From Fictibacillus barbaricus (lineage in GTDB: Bacteria; Bacillota; Bacilli; Bacillales; Fictibacillaceae): a stretch of DNA of 64,000 nt. Positions 1-8,335 of the stretch are shown piece after piece (the first letter of the stretch is position 1; the number at the start of each line of letters is the position of its first letter). The notes under the pieces are model-generated. The model ran no database searches. It was not told the origin of the DNA and worked only from the letters and a program-made list of their open reading frames with translations. A program made the translations under genes and the position numbers. The stretch is taken from the NCBI RefSeq assembly GCF_014635025.1, contig NZ_BMCE01000002.1, positions 186,001 through 250,000 on the forward strand, written 5' to 3'.

Positions 1-338
1 TGATTGGGGTCACTTAATAATAGATTGACTTCTTGAATTCGGTTTTCAATTTGTTTTATTTCAATAAATGTCTCTGATATTACATCAACGACCGTCATAT
101 TCTCGTTATGATCAGGCATTTGTGACAAATAACCAATTTCAGCATCCTTTTTAAGAAAGATTGAGCCTGAATCTGGATGATCGAGCCTGCTTAATAGCTT
201 AAATAAAGTTGTTTTGCCGGAACCATTCTGACCGACGATTCCGACACGATCTTGTTCATGTATCTCAAAAGATATATTTTTTAATATTTCGTTTCCGCCG
301 TACATTTTTTTTACATTTTGAACAGTGCAAATAATCAT
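1..338 (-). CDS. ABC-F family ATPase, antibiotic-resistance type (N-terminal part, cut by window edge)
   Basis: Only the first ~112 residues are in the window; the gene continues beyond position 1. The visible part is the start of an ABC ATPase domain, with Walker A GQNGSGKTT near residue 38 and the Q-loop region GYLSQMP near residue 78. There is no membrane segment. ABC-F proteins of the Vga/Lsa/VmlR/Msr group bind the ribosomal E site and dislodge antibiotics from the peptidyl transferase centre. The short N-terminus and the leader/attenuator upstream fit that group better than housekeeping ABC-F proteins, but this is inference from a fragment. The ATG at 338 follows AAAGGAGA by about 9 nt; an ATG at 345 is in another frame. 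Confidence 0.8.
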   Translation of the reverse strand, partial: MIICTVQNVKKMYGGNEILKNISFEIHEQDRVGIVGQNGSGKTTLFKLLSRLDHPDSGSIFLKKDAEIGYLSQMPDHNENMTVVDVISETFIEIKQIENRIQEVNLLLSDPN

Positions 339-381
339 CTTTCATTTCTCCTTTTATATAAATGCCACTGTCCTTTTTTTA

Positions 382-420
382 TAAAAAAAACCCATGAGCA
401 AACATACCTGCCCATGGGTT
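382..420 (-). terminator. Intrinsic terminator acting as attenuator before the ABC-F gene
   Basis: On the minus strand a 12-bp stem (one G-U pair) with an 8-nt loop is followed by a run of U. It lies between the leader ORF stop (450) and the ABC-F start (338), so transcription from the upstream promoter must read through it to express the gene. This is the layout expected of transcription attenuation. Confidence 0.8.
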
Positions 421-449
421 CACGTCTATTAAAAAGGATAGGGGTAAGG

Positions 450-572
450 TTACTTAGCGATGTACGTTATGTGATTAACTGGAAATGGACAGACTCCACC
501 AATTTTTAAAAACTTGTACGTAATTGCGCGGAAAACGACCAACCAGTTAAACATTTGTACACCTTTAAGCAT
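450..572 (-). CDS. 40-codon leader peptide upstream of the ABC-F gene
   Basis: A short reading frame of 40 codons plus TAA starts with ATG at 572, behind a near-perfect AAAGGAGGTG site, and reads MLKGVQMFNWLVVF... to ...ITYIAK. It ends about 30 nt before the attenuator stem. Leader ORFs of this kind are known upstream of several Firmicute ABC-F and Erm genes, where drug-stalled ribosomes change downstream RNA folding (established for the class). The sequence itself is not one I recognise. Its strong ribosome binding site and its position between a sigma-A promoter and a terminator argue that it is translated. Confidence 0.7.
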   Translation of the reverse strand: MLKGVQMFNWLVVFRAITYKFLKIGGVCPFPVNHITYIAK

Positions 573-624
573 GCCTTACACCTCCTTTTTTTATGATTTT
601 GAATTTAGAAAATATTCTAGTTAT

Positions 625-653
625 ATTATATGCTAACCTATCGTATTGTGCAA
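625..653 (-). promoter_or_regulatory. Sigma-A promoter of the leader/ABC-F transcript
   Basis: On the minus strand TTGCAC (648-653) and TATAAT (625-630) are separated by exactly 17 bp. Transcription would begin near 618, giving a 5' region of about 280 nt before the ABC-F start codon. Confidence 0.75.
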
Positions 654-701
654 ATAGGAAAAATATTTTAAGAATCCGTTAGAAAGCAGGTAAACTTGCT
701 A

Positions 702-735
702 TTTTTGTCGAAATAGTTTTAAATATTTATATAAT
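702..735 (+). promoter_or_regulatory. Likely promoter with overlapping Spo0A-type box
   Basis: TATAAT at 730-735 lies just upstream of the CBS-protein gene. The -35 region contains TTTTTGTCGAAAT (702-714), which matches the Spo0A box core TTGTCGAA. A box covering the -35 would suggest repression by Spo0A~P. The -35 hexamer itself (TTGTCG, 19-bp spacing) is poor, so the exact promoter is uncertain. Confidence 0.45.
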
Positions 736-757
736 TCTGAAAAAAAGGGTGTGTCAC

Positions 758-1408
758 ATGAAGGTAAAATCCAACTATCTCTCCAAATCTAAAGTAATGT
801 ATGTAACAGAAAATATGTCGATCAGCGAGGCTCGCTATACGATTATACAGTCAGGCTATCGCTGTATACCCGTGTTGGATGAAAAAGAAGAAAAGTTTGT
901 AGGCCTGCTCTTTAAAGAAACTACATCAGATTATATCATTGATAATGTGGGTTCTGTAAAAGATTATGTTAGTAGAATTGTAGAAGAAAAAGACGCTTAT
1001 ATTCATGAGAATACGGCTTACTTTAAGGTTCTCTTCTCTATCCGCCGCTTGCCTTTTATGGCGGTTGTAGATGACAATCACCATTTCTTAGGTATTATCA
1101 CACATTCTAAAGTAATGGATATTTTAGAAGACTCCTATGGAATTAAAAAAGGCGGCTACTCTTTAACGGTATCTACAACTGAAGGAAAAGGATCATTAAG
1201 GAAGTTGTTTACCGCACTTCATGAAGATTACAATATTGAAGGTGTTTTCACACAGGATGCGGGTAAGCAGTTTTTACGACGTGTTGTTATTACATTCAAT
1301 GAAAGTGTCTCCCGTAAAGAGATTGATGAGATTGTACACCGTGTAGAGGCAAACGGATTTAAAGTAGCAGACATTGAAGATTTAAGAACATTTACAAGCG
1401 TCCAATAA
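758..1408 (+). CDS. CBS-pair/ACT-like regulatory protein (CbpA-like)
   Basis: A 216-residue cytosolic protein. Residues ~5-130 form two CBS repeats (…YRCIPVLDE…FVGLL and …RRLPFMAVVDD…FLGIITHSKVMDIL). Residues ~137-212 resemble an ACT-type beta-alpha-beta fold (GYSLTVSTTEGKGSL…). CBS pairs bind adenine nucleotides; a CBS+ACT protein of this size is known as a cyclic-di-AMP binder in Listeria (CbpA). The ligand here is inferred only. The ATG at 758 was preferred over an in-frame GTG at 749 because the AAGGG-like site lies just before it. The gene stands alone, ending at a terminator shared with the convergent catalase gene. Confidence 0.7.
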   Translation: MKVKSNYLSKSKVMYVTENMSISEARYTIIQSGYRCIPVLDEKEEKFVGLLFKETTSDYIIDNVGSVKDYVSRIVEEKDAYIHENTAYFKVLFSIRRLPFMAVVDDNHHFLGIITHSKVMDILEDSYGIKKGGYSLTVSTTEGKGSLRKLFTALHEDYNIEGVFTQDAGKQFLRRVVITFNESVSRKEIDEIVHRVEANGFKVADIEDLRTFTSVQ

Positions 1409-1414
1409 CATACA

Positions 1415-1447
1415 AAAACGTTCCCTGCTACCGGGAACGTTTTTTTT
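1415..1447. terminator. Bidirectional terminator between CBS-protein gene and katA
   Basis: AAAACGTTCCC … GGGAACGTTTT stem flanked by A and T runs on both sides. It serves the plus-strand CBS gene and the minus-strand catalase gene. Confidence 0.85.
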
Positions 1448-1450
1448 GTT

Positions 1451-2911
1451 TTACTTCACTTCTTGCGGAACTGATAAACCCAGACCTTCTGCAACACGAG
1501 TTCCGTATTCAGGGTCTGCTTTATAAAAATGTTGAATTTGACGGAGTTTGATCTCAACACTATCAACAGGCTTCATTGCCCCAACGATCGTCTCTACAAG
1601 ACGTGTTTGTTCTTCTTCGCTCAATAAGCGGTATAGATCTCCAGGCTGTGTATAATGATCGTTATGATCATAGCCTGCGCTATCGGCAACCCCTGAAACA
1701 AGGAATGCTGCTTGTTTATGTTCGTGAGATTCTTTTGGTCCCTCGTAGCTATTCGGCTCGTAATAAACAGAGTTCCCTCCATTATTGTCAAATCTCATCT
1801 GGCCATCACGCTGGTAATTGTTTACTTCGTTACGCGGACGATTTATCGGCAATGCCTGGTGGTTGGCACCTACTCTGTATCGGTGAGCGTCGTGATAAGC
1901 AAATAAACGGCCCTGAAGCATTTTATCAGGGGACACATCGATTCCTGGTACCAATGTTCCCGGAGAGAACGTAGCTTGTTCTACTTCGGCAAAATAATTT
2001 TCAGGATTTTTATCTAATACCATTCGGCCAACTTCAATAAGCGGATAATCTTTTTGAGACCAGACTTTTGTTACATCGAATGGATCGAATCGATAGGTGT
2101 TCGCATCTTTTAGCGGCATGATTTGTACGTATAACTTCCAAGCCGGAAAATCTCCTTTTTCGATGGCGTTAAAAAGATCTTCTGTATGATAATCTGGGTT
2201 TTCACCTGCGATCTTTGCAGCTAATTCATTTGAAAGATTTTGTACTCCTTGTTCTGTTTTAAAGTGATACTTTACCCATACGCCATCTCCTTCAGCATTT
2301 ACCCATTTAAACGTATGGCTGCCGAATCCGTGCATGTGACGGAAAGTAGCCGGAATTCCCCGATCAGACATTAAAATTGTAACTTGATGAAGTGATTCAG
2401 GTGATAATGACCAGAAGTCCCAAATCGCATTAGGGTTTTTCAAATGAGTTTGTGGATGCCTCTTTTGTGTATGGATAAAATCTGGGAACTTAATCGCATC
2501 CCTTATAAAGAACACAGGCGTATTATTTCCTACTAGGTCGTAGTTTCCTTCTTCTGTATAAAATTTTACAGCAAATCCCCGTGGATCACGCACAGTATCA
2601 GCCGAACCATTTTCTCCAGCAACGGTAGAAAAACGAACAAACAATGGTGTTCTTTTGCCTACTTCTGATAAGAAGTTTGCTTTTGTATATTTTTTTATGT
2701 CATTTGTTACTTCAAAATAACCGTGTGCTCCTGCCCCTTTTGCGTGAACTACCCGTTCAGGCACACGCTCTCTGTTAAAATGGGCAAGCTTTTCCAAAAG
2801 GTGAACATCTTGAATTAATGTTGGTCCGCGTGATCCAGCAGTCATGGAGTTCTGGTTGTCCCCTACAGGAGCACCCCAACTTGTTGTAAGTTTAATTTTC
2901 TCGTTACTCAT
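1451..2911 (-). CDS. katA: Vegetative catalase KatA
   Basis: A 486-residue monofunctional haem catalase that disproportionates H2O2 to water and oxygen in the cytosol. Visible motifs are the distal His in [13 protein letters not shown] (about His56), the active-site Asn in [11 protein letters not shown], and the proximal haem-ligand Tyr in [14 protein letters not shown]. Length matches small-subunit catalases such as B. subtilis KatA (~483). The start at 2911 has GAGGTGAT upstream; an in-frame longer version to 2965 lacks support. A PerR-type box lies upstream, which suggests peroxide induction as in B. subtilis. Confidence 0.95.
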   Translation of the reverse strand: MSNEKIKLTTSWGAPVGDNQNSMTAGSRGPTLIQDVHLLEKLAHFNRERVPERVVHAKGAGAHGYFEVTNDIKKYTKANFLSEVGKRTPLFVRFSTVAGENGSADTVRDPRGFAVKFYTEEGNYDLVGNNTPVFFIRDAIKFPDFIHTQKRHPQTHLKNPNAIWDFWSLSPESLHQVTILMSDRGIPATFRHMHGFGSHTFKWVNAEGDGVWVKYHFKTEQGVQNLSNELAAKIAGENPDYHTEDLFNAIEKGDFPAWKLYVQIMPLKDANTYRFDPFDVTKVWSQKDYPLIEVGRMVLDKNPENYFAEVEQATFSPGTLVPGIDVSPDKMLQGRLFAYHDAHRYRVGANHQALPINRPRNEVNNYQRDGQMRFDNNGGNSVYYEPNSYEGPKESHEHKQAAFLVSGVADSAGYDHNDHYTQPGDLYRLLSEEEQTRLVETIVGAMKPVDSVEIKLRQIQHFYKADPEYGTRVAEGLGLSVPQEVK

Positions 2912-2983
2912 ACGAATCACCTCATATTCTTTTTTAAGTACATTTTTAATGATATCACTTCTCAATGTATAATCAATACTTTT

Positions 2984-2998
2984 TTATAATAATTCTAA
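2984..2998 (-). promoter_or_regulatory. PerR box upstream of katA
   Basis: Read on the minus strand, the 15-mer TTAGAATTATTATAA differs from the PerR/Fur-family consensus TTATAATNATTATAA at one position. It lies about 75 bp before the katA start, just upstream of a TATACA -10 candidate (2966-2971), so it overlaps the -35 region. Confidence 0.7.
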
Positions 2999-3039
2999 TA
3001 TGAAAAATGTTATAATCTGTCGAACTGTGAAATGTACAT

Positions 3040-3067
3040 AAAAAAGCCTGCATTTTATATGCAGACT
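3040..3067 (-). terminator. Terminator of the aromatic operon (after aroA)
   Basis: A 9-bp stem AGTCTGCAT … ATGCAGGCT (one G-U) with a 5-nt loop, followed by TTTTTT on the minus strand, 35 nt after the aroA stop. Confidence 0.8.
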
Positions 3068-3101
3068 TTCAAAGGTATTCTTTTAATATAAATTCTCTTG
3101 A

Positions 3102-4388
3102 TTATGCTTGAGATAGTTTATTGAGCTGATCAAAAAAAGACGGATAAGACACAGCGATAGCTTCACTTCTTGAGAGTGTTGTTTCCCCTTCTGCTATACA
3201 TGCAGCAATACTCAGCATCATTCCGATTCGGTGATCTCCATAACTTTGTACAGAAGCACCTTTTAATAAGGATTTTCCATTGATGATCATCCCATCCTCA
3301 GTTGCTTCAATATCTGCTCCCATTTTCTTCAGTTCGTTGACGACTGTTGCAATACGGTCTGTTTCCTTCACACGCAGTTCATGTGCATCCTTTATTATGG
3401 TCTCTCCCTCTGCTTGTGTGGCTGCAAGGGCAATGATCGGAATCTCATCGATCAAACGTGGAATAAGATCTCCTTCTATGACAGCCCCTTTTAAGGAAGA
3501 CGTTTTTATGATTAAATCTCCATACGGCTCTGACGCTTCATCATTGACATTTTGATACGTAATATCAGCACCCATATCTCTTAAGACATCTAAAATTCCT
3601 GTACGTGTTGGATTTAATCCGACCTTCTTTAACGTAATAACGCTATTTGGAATGATTGCACCTGCTACTAGGAAAAAGGCAGCTGATGAAATATCCCCAG
3701 GCACCTCAACATGTGTTCCTTTTAGTTCCTGTCCGCCTGCAACCGAAACTGTTAAACCCTTCTCATCTACTTCAACACCAAACGCTTCAAGCATTCGTTC
3801 TGTGTGATCTCTAGACTTTGAAGGTTCTGTTACATAGGTCGTTCCTTCCGCTTTCAGACCTGCTAGAAGAATGGCAGATTTCACTTGTGCACTTGCAATC
3901 GGTGACGGATAATGAATGCCTTTCGTTCTTCCGCCTTGGATGTGGAGGGGAACTTTATTGCCAGAATCATTCCCCTCAATCAAAGCTCCTATCTGTTTTA
4001 ATGGTTTTGTAACGCGGTTCATCGGTCTTTTTGCAATGGACTCATCGCCAGTAAGTACTGAACGAAATGTTGTATTAGCTAATATTCCCATCATAAGCCG
4101 AATCGTTGTACCTGAATTCCCAACATAAAGTTCTTCAGATGATGGCTGTAAACCTGTGATCCCTTTTCCTTCTACGGTTACTTTATCATTATCTTGCTGA
4201 ATGTTTACACCTAGCTTCCTGAAACAAGAAATGGTGCTTAAACAATCCTCACCAGTCAGGAAACCATTTATTGTAGTCTTACCATCTGCAATTGAACCAA
4301 ACATGACAGCTCTATGAGAGATCGATTTATCTCCAGGCACTTTGATTGCTCCAGTTAAACTTTTTATAGGAGTTAAATGTTTTTCCAT
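3102..4388 (-). CDS. aroA: 3-phosphoshikimate 1-carboxyvinyltransferase (EPSP synthase)
   Basis: A 428-residue enzyme joining shikimate-3-phosphate and PEP, the sixth shikimate-pathway step. Motifs visible: GDKSISHRA at residues ~19-27 (substrate-binding Lys and Arg), [11 protein letters not shown] near residue 91, ETDRI near 338, and GDHRIGMM near 383. Length is typical (B. subtilis AroE 428). It is the last gene of aroC-aroB-tyrA-aroA, starting 15 nt after tyrA behind AAGGAGG, and a terminator follows. Confidence 0.96.
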   Translation of the reverse strand: MEKHLTPIKSLTGAIKVPGDKSISHRAVMFGSIADGKTTINGFLTGEDCLSTISCFRKLGVNIQQDNDKVTVEGKGITGLQPSSEELYVGNSGTTIRLMMGILANTTFRSVLTGDESIAKRPMNRVTKPLKQIGALIEGNDSGNKVPLHIQGGRTKGIHYPSPIASAQVKSAILLAGLKAEGTTYVTEPSKSRDHTERMLEAFGVEVDEKGLTVSVAGGQELKGTHVEVPGDISSAAFFLVAGAIIPNSVITLKKVGLNPTRTGILDVLRDMGADITYQNVNDEASEPYGDLIIKTSSLKGAVIEGDLIPRLIDEIPIIALAATQAEGETIIKDAHELRVKETDRIATVVNELKKMGADIEATEDGMIINGKSLLKGASVQSYGDHRIGMMLSIAACIAEGETTLSRSEAIAVSYPSFFDQLNKLSQA

Positions 4389-4403
4389 GACGAGTGCCTC
4401 CTT

Positions 4404-5501
4404 CTATAACGTAATTTGAGTTAAAAAATTTTCATTCTTTAATATATCTTGGGCTTTGTCCCGGTCGTCTTCGTCCTGAAAACTTAATCGTAGAACCCCA
4501 TATAGACCTTCTCGAACTTCTAGGATCGTAAGGTTTATAATGCTGATCTGTGACTCAGCTAATACGGCGGTGACATGTGATAGAGCTCCAACTCGATCTT
4601 GGATATCAACATATAGGTCTGAAAAAGGGTGAATGGCCCCTTTCAACCGTACAGGTAATTGATCACGAAACGCTTTGGCTCCATCAAAGTATTCGAAAAG
4701 TTCTAATGGGTCTCCCTTTTCTACAAACCGAATCACTTCATCCATTTCGTCCTTCCACTCATTCAACAGAAGGAGAAGATGTGATTTGTTCTGACTAACG
4801 ATATCACTCCACATTTTGGGGGAACTTGAAGCAATCCTCGTTATATCTCGAAAACCGCCTGCTGCAAGCTGCTGGATCAATGGATTTTTAACAGCGTGAT
4901 TCTGAGCCAGTCTTACAAGGCTAGATGCAATCAAATGCGGAAAATGACTTACGATCCCAGTCAGAAAATCATGCTCGTCCGGGTCAGCGACTAAAAATTT
5001 TGCACGCGTTCCTCTTAGCCAGTTCTTAGTTTCATCAATATCTATTTCTGAAGTAATTGAGTTTGGAGTCAGAAAATAAAAGGCATTTTCAATCAGATGT
5101 GCTTTTGCACTTTCTACACCCGTTTTATGTGATCCAGCCATTGGATGACCGCCAATAAAACGAATACTTTGTTTAGCCATGTTTTCTGCCTCATTCATTA
5201 TCGCTTTTTTGGTACTGCCTACATCCATCACGAGAGCTTTTATAGTGGGCCGGATGGAAGCTAGACGCTTCATGACCTTTAGCGTTTCTTCTACCGGTGT
5301 TGCAATGATGATAAGGTCAACGGTACTTGCTATCTGGGAAAAATCAGTTACAGCCTCATCAATAACACCTAAGTTTACAGCTGTTTGTGTGTTATCAGCA
5401 TAAACGTCATACCCAAAGATCGTTGCTTCGTGTTCTTTTTTTATGGCTAGAGCGATTGAACCGCCGATCAATCCAACTCCAATAAGTAAGACGTTTTTCA
5501 T
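4404..5501 (-). CDS. tyrA: Prephenate dehydrogenase
   Basis: A 365-residue protein that oxidatively decarboxylates prephenate to 4-hydroxyphenylpyruvate, committing flux to tyrosine. The N-terminal Rossmann motif LIGVGLIGGSIA begins at residue ~5, the GGHPMAGSHKTG active-site motif is near residue 138, and the last ~70 residues (DLYVDIQDRVGALSHV…) form an ACT domain expected to give feedback control by tyrosine. The ATG at 5501 follows AAAGGAG; an upstream in-frame start at 5531 would overlap aroB. It follows aroB by 16 nt in the same operon. Confidence 0.95.
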   Translation of the reverse strand: MKNVLLIGVGLIGGSIALAIKKEHEATIFGYDVYADNTQTAVNLGVIDEAVTDFSQIASTVDLIIIATPVEETLKVMKRLASIRPTIKALVMDVGSTKKAIMNEAENMAKQSIRFIGGHPMAGSHKTGVESAKAHLIENAFYFLTPNSITSEIDIDETKNWLRGTRAKFLVADPDEHDFLTGIVSHFPHLIASSLVRLAQNHAVKNPLIQQLAAGGFRDITRIASSSPKMWSDIVSQNKSHLLLLLNEWKDEMDEVIRFVEKGDPLELFEYFDGAKAFRDQLPVRLKGAIHPFSDLYVDIQDRVGALSHVTAVLAESQISIINLTILEVREGLYGVLRLSFQDEDDRDKAQDILKNENFLTQITL

Positions 5502-5517
5502 GTAATAAAGCTCCTTT

Positions 5518-6591
5518 TTACTTCTCTTCAAAAAAACAAGTTAATTTCTCTTCTAATTCTTCTGCCTCATAGGATGATAGATACGGCTTTTCTAGTCTAT
5601 CTAAGAGAACCATTTGTATGGTTCCTTTTTCAGCTTTTTTATCTTTCTTCATTCGGTTGATAAGCGAAGGGATGGATAAATGCTTTGGCAGCGGTGGATA
5701 TCCTAGTGTATTCAACCACTTCTTTAATTCAATGGCGATGTGAGCTGTTTCTTTCTTTAAAGATAGTGCAAAAAGCATGCCGTGAGCTACCGCTTCACCA
5801 TGTGTGATCCCTTTGTATCGAACTTCACTTTCAATGGCATGGCCAAGTGTATGACCAAAGTTTAAATAAGCCCTAATGCCTTTTTCTTTTTCATCTTCTG
5901 TAACGATATTGTTTTTTATCTCAATTCCTCTAATAAGGGCTTGAAGCAAGTGCTCACCTTTTAAATCATCGATCGTGCAGATGTTTTTACGAAGCATTTT
6001 GTATAGATTTTGATCTGCTATCAGTGCATGCTTGATCACTTCTGCAAACCCTGATCTCTTTTCATGTTCAGGCAAGGTTGATAGGTACTCAGTTGAGTAG
6101 ATGACTGCTTCAGGCTGGTGGAAAACACCTATCATATTCTTGCCTTCCGGGTGATTGATGCCAGTCTTCCCACCGACTGCACTATCATGAGCGAGAATAG
6201 TAGTTGGTATTTGGATAAAGCGTATACCTCTCATGTAAGTGCCAGCTACAAAGCCTGCCAAATCACCTATCATACCGCCGCCGAGAGCCAATATAACAGA
6301 TGTACGATCGAGCCCTTTTGCTAGGGCAAAACTCTGACACGCAAAATAGTTTTCAAACGATTTTTGATCATCACCTGCTTGAATTTGTATAACCTCATAA
6401 GGGTAAGAACTTTCGATGGCTTGTTGAACGTCATCGAGATATAGTGCCCCTACATTTTCATCCGTGATGATTAATAGGTTCTTAGGTGATGGTTTTAGAT
6501 TTCGCAAAACACTATGAAGCTTATTAATTGCGTTTGGACCTACAAAAACAGGATAGTTTTTTGAAGGTGTTGTAATTTGAATTGTATTCAT
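5518..6591 (-). CDS. aroB: 3-dehydroquinate synthase
   Basis: A 357-residue NAD- and metal-dependent enzyme converting DAHP to 3-dehydroquinate. Visible: the NAD-binding GGGMIGDLAGFVAGTYMRG, the metal-binding Glu in GFAEVIKHALI, and His ligands in NFGHTLGHAIE and THGEAVAHGM. Its ATG directly follows the aroC stop codon, and its ribosome site (AAGGGTG) lies inside the end of aroC, so the two are likely translationally coupled. Confidence 0.96.
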   Translation of the reverse strand: MNTIQITTPSKNYPVFVGPNAINKLHSVLRNLKPSPKNLLIITDENVGALYLDDVQQAIESSYPYEVIQIQAGDDQKSFENYFACQSFALAKGLDRTSVILALGGGMIGDLAGFVAGTYMRGIRFIQIPTTILAHDSAVGGKTGINHPEGKNMIGVFHQPEAVIYSTEYLSTLPEHEKRSGFAEVIKHALIADQNLYKMLRKNICTIDDLKGEHLLQALIRGIEIKNNIVTEDEKEKGIRAYLNFGHTLGHAIESEVRYKGITHGEAVAHGMLFALSLKKETAHIAIELKKWLNTLGYPPLPKHLSIPSLINRMKKDKKAEKGTIQMVLLDRLEKPYLSSYEAEELEEKLTCFFEEK

Positions 6592-7761
6592 TTAAAACAC
6601 CCTTGCACGCTGTTGGTGCTGAATGATATTCTTCTTGATCACTTCCATGTTATCTTGGCCGAATTGACTGACAAGTGCTCGTGCTAGCTCCCATGCAACG
6701 ACTGATTCAGCTACTACACTAGCTGCTGGTACTGCACAGCTATCAGATCGTTCAATACTCGCTGCAAAGGCTTCTTTTGTTTCAATATCAACACTTTGAA
6801 GCGGCTTATAGAGTGTTGGGATCGGCTTCATCACACCGCGCACTACGACCGGCATTCCTGTTGTCATTCCGCCTTCAAATCCACCTGCGTTATTCGTTTT
6901 TCGTGTATAGCCGTTTTCAATGTCCCACGCTATCTCATCGTGTACTTCGCTTCCTGGCTTTCTAGCAGCCTCAAAACCAATGCCGATCTCAGCGCCTTTA
7001 AATGCGTTGATGCTCATGATGGCCGCAGCTAGTTTGGCATCAAGTTTGTTATCGTAATGCGTGTAGCTTCCTACTCCAACAGGCATACCTTCTGCAATAA
7101 CTTCAACAATTCCACCAATAGAATCACCGTTTTCTTTTGCAGTGTCAATCGCTTCCATCATGATTTTCTCTGCTTTTTGATCCAGACATCTAACCGGCGA
7201 CGCTTCTGTTTTTTCACGAAGTTCGTTTAAGGACTCATATGTGAGGTGCTCTGCTTTAACACCGCCAATCTCAAGAACATGTCCTCCCATTTCGATACCA
7301 AGTTCTTTTAAAATCTTTTTTGCTACTGCCCCAGCTGCTACTCTTACAGTTGTTTCACGTGCTGACGATCGTTCTAGAACATTTCTCATATCCCGGTGAT
7401 TGTATTTAATCGCTCCGTTCAAATCTGCATGCCCTGGGCGAGGTCTTGAGATGACACGTTTTACTTCAGCGTTCTCATCCTCGAGGGGGTCAGCTCCCAT
7501 AATTTTTGTCCAATGGGTAAAGTCTTTGTTTTCAACTACGAGTGTGATGGGTGATCCAAGTGTCACTCCATGACGTACACCGCTTAAGATCTGAACCTGA
7601 TCTTTTTCAATCTGCATTCGGCGTCCTCTTCCATGTCCTTTTTGTCTTCTGGCAAGCTCTTCGTTTATGTCTTCAGCTACTAGAGGCAAACCTGCTGGTA
7701 CACCTTCAATGATTGTTGTAAGTTGAGGGCCGTGCGATTCCCCCGCGGTTAAGTATCTCAT
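6592..7761 (-). CDS. aroC: Chorismate synthase (aroF in B. subtilis nomenclature)
   Basis: A 389-residue FMN-dependent enzyme that makes chorismate from EPSP. Visible signatures: GESHGPQL at residues ~7-14, [12 protein letters not shown] near 38-49, [12 protein letters not shown] near 108, and [14 protein letters not shown] near 132. First gene of the operon, with AGGAGG upstream. Its ~200-nt leader is a T-box, so the whole aroC-aroB-tyrA-aroA unit should respond to charging of an aromatic tRNA. In B. subtilis the same first two genes are followed by aroH-trp-hisC, which are absent here. Confidence 0.96.
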   Translation of the reverse strand: MRYLTAGESHGPQLTTIIEGVPAGLPLVAEDINEELARRQKGHGRGRRMQIEKDQVQILSGVRHGVTLGSPITLVVENKDFTHWTKIMGADPLEDENAEVKRVISRPRPGHADLNGAIKYNHRDMRNVLERSSARETTVRVAAGAVAKKILKELGIEMGGHVLEIGGVKAEHLTYESLNELREKTEASPVRCLDQKAEKIMMEAIDTAKENGDSIGGIVEVIAEGMPVGVGSYTHYDNKLDAKLAAAIMSINAFKGAEIGIGFEAARKPGSEVHDEIAWDIENGYTRKTNNAGGFEGGMTTGMPVVVRGVMKPIPTLYKPLQSVDIETKEAFAASIERSDSCAVPAASVVAESVVAWELARALVSQFGQDNMEVIKKNIIQHQQRARVF

Positions 7762-7794
7762 TTTCTATTCCTCCTGTTTGCCTGTTTTGTTGTA

Positions 7795-8018
7795 CAAAAA
7801 AATCCCTGCTAATAAGCAGGGACGAATTGATTCGCGGTACCACCCTGACAGCAAAGACTAAAGCTTTGCCACCTTCATTGTCATAACGGAAATTATCCGG
7901 CTTTTATAAAAAAGCATGCTCAAGAATTGTAATTCGTGAATGGCTGTGTACTGATTTGCACCACCATCAGCTCTCTAATAACAGGGAACCATTCCACTAC
8001 TGTTGTTCTCTCATTGCG
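7795..8018 (-). ncRNA. T-box riboswitch upstream of aroC, predicted tyrosine type
   Basis: The minus strand carries the T-box core AGGGTGGTACCGCG (7832-7847), the Stem I apical motif AGAGAGCTGATGG…TGCAAATCAG (around 7935-7980), and a terminator stem CCCTGCT/AGCAGGG with a T run (7796-7821). The specifier candidate is UAC (Tyr) at 7929-7931, in the context GAAT-UAC-A. The argS T-box in this window has GAAG-CGC-A at the same place, which supports the reading. The UGGU bulge would pair with an A-discriminator tRNA end, consistent with tRNA-Tyr. Uncharged tRNA should favour antitermination. Confidence 0.9.
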
Positions 8019-8024
8019 ATTTAA

Positions 8025-8030
8025 ATTATA
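8025..8030 (-). promoter_or_regulatory. -10 element of the aroC operon promoter
   Basis: TATAAT on the minus strand just upstream of the T-box Stem I. No good -35 hexamer is seen at 17 bp (CGTGTT), so the promoter may be weak or the exact start different. Confidence 0.5.
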
Positions 8031-8175
8031 AAGTTATAGACAGTTTTAACACGTTGAAGTGCTATTGTAAAGGAAATTCATTCATTTTTCTTAAAATTTA
8101 CAATACCTACATCTATATGTCAAAAATGCGAAAAAAGGAGTCGAAATTATTTAAAAACTTTTTTTGAATAAGTAC

Positions 8176-8204
8176 TTGACATTCTTTTGAAATCCCTTTA
8201 AAGT
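8176..8204 (+). promoter_or_regulatory. Sigma-A promoter of the DAHP synthase gene
   Basis: TTGACA (8176-8181) and TAAAGT (8199-8204) with 17-bp spacing. The predicted start near 8211 leaves a leader of about 125 nt before the ATG. Confidence 0.7.
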
Positions 8205-8210
8205 TACAAA

Positions 8211-8335
8211 CAATACTTTATGAGACACACGCTTTAAAGCGCGAAAGTGTCTATGTGCTTATGTATATAAAAAGCCTATGAGCGGCGGCGAGATAGGAAC
8301 TAATGACGCTAGTACAATTTGGGGAGGAACCGCAC
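8211..8335 (+). promoter_or_regulatory. Structured 5' leader of the DAHP synthase mRNA
   Basis: Two inverted repeats are visible: AGACAC … GTGTCT (about 8221-8252) with an inner GCTTTAAAGC, and CCTAT … ATAGG (about 8274-8296) around a GC-rich GAGCGGCGGCGAG loop. No T run follows, and no known riboswitch class is recognised. It may stabilise or regulate the mRNA; function unknown. Confidence 0.35.

Noticed and set aside
1576-1974. 132-codon frame antisense to katA
   Set aside because: It lies wholly within the catalase gene, has no ribosome site, and encodes no recognisable motif.
3010-3025. Third Spo0A-type core TGTCGAA at about 3018
   Set aside because: Flanking bases do not match the extended 0A box, and the 7-mer alone is expected several times by chance in 64 kb.
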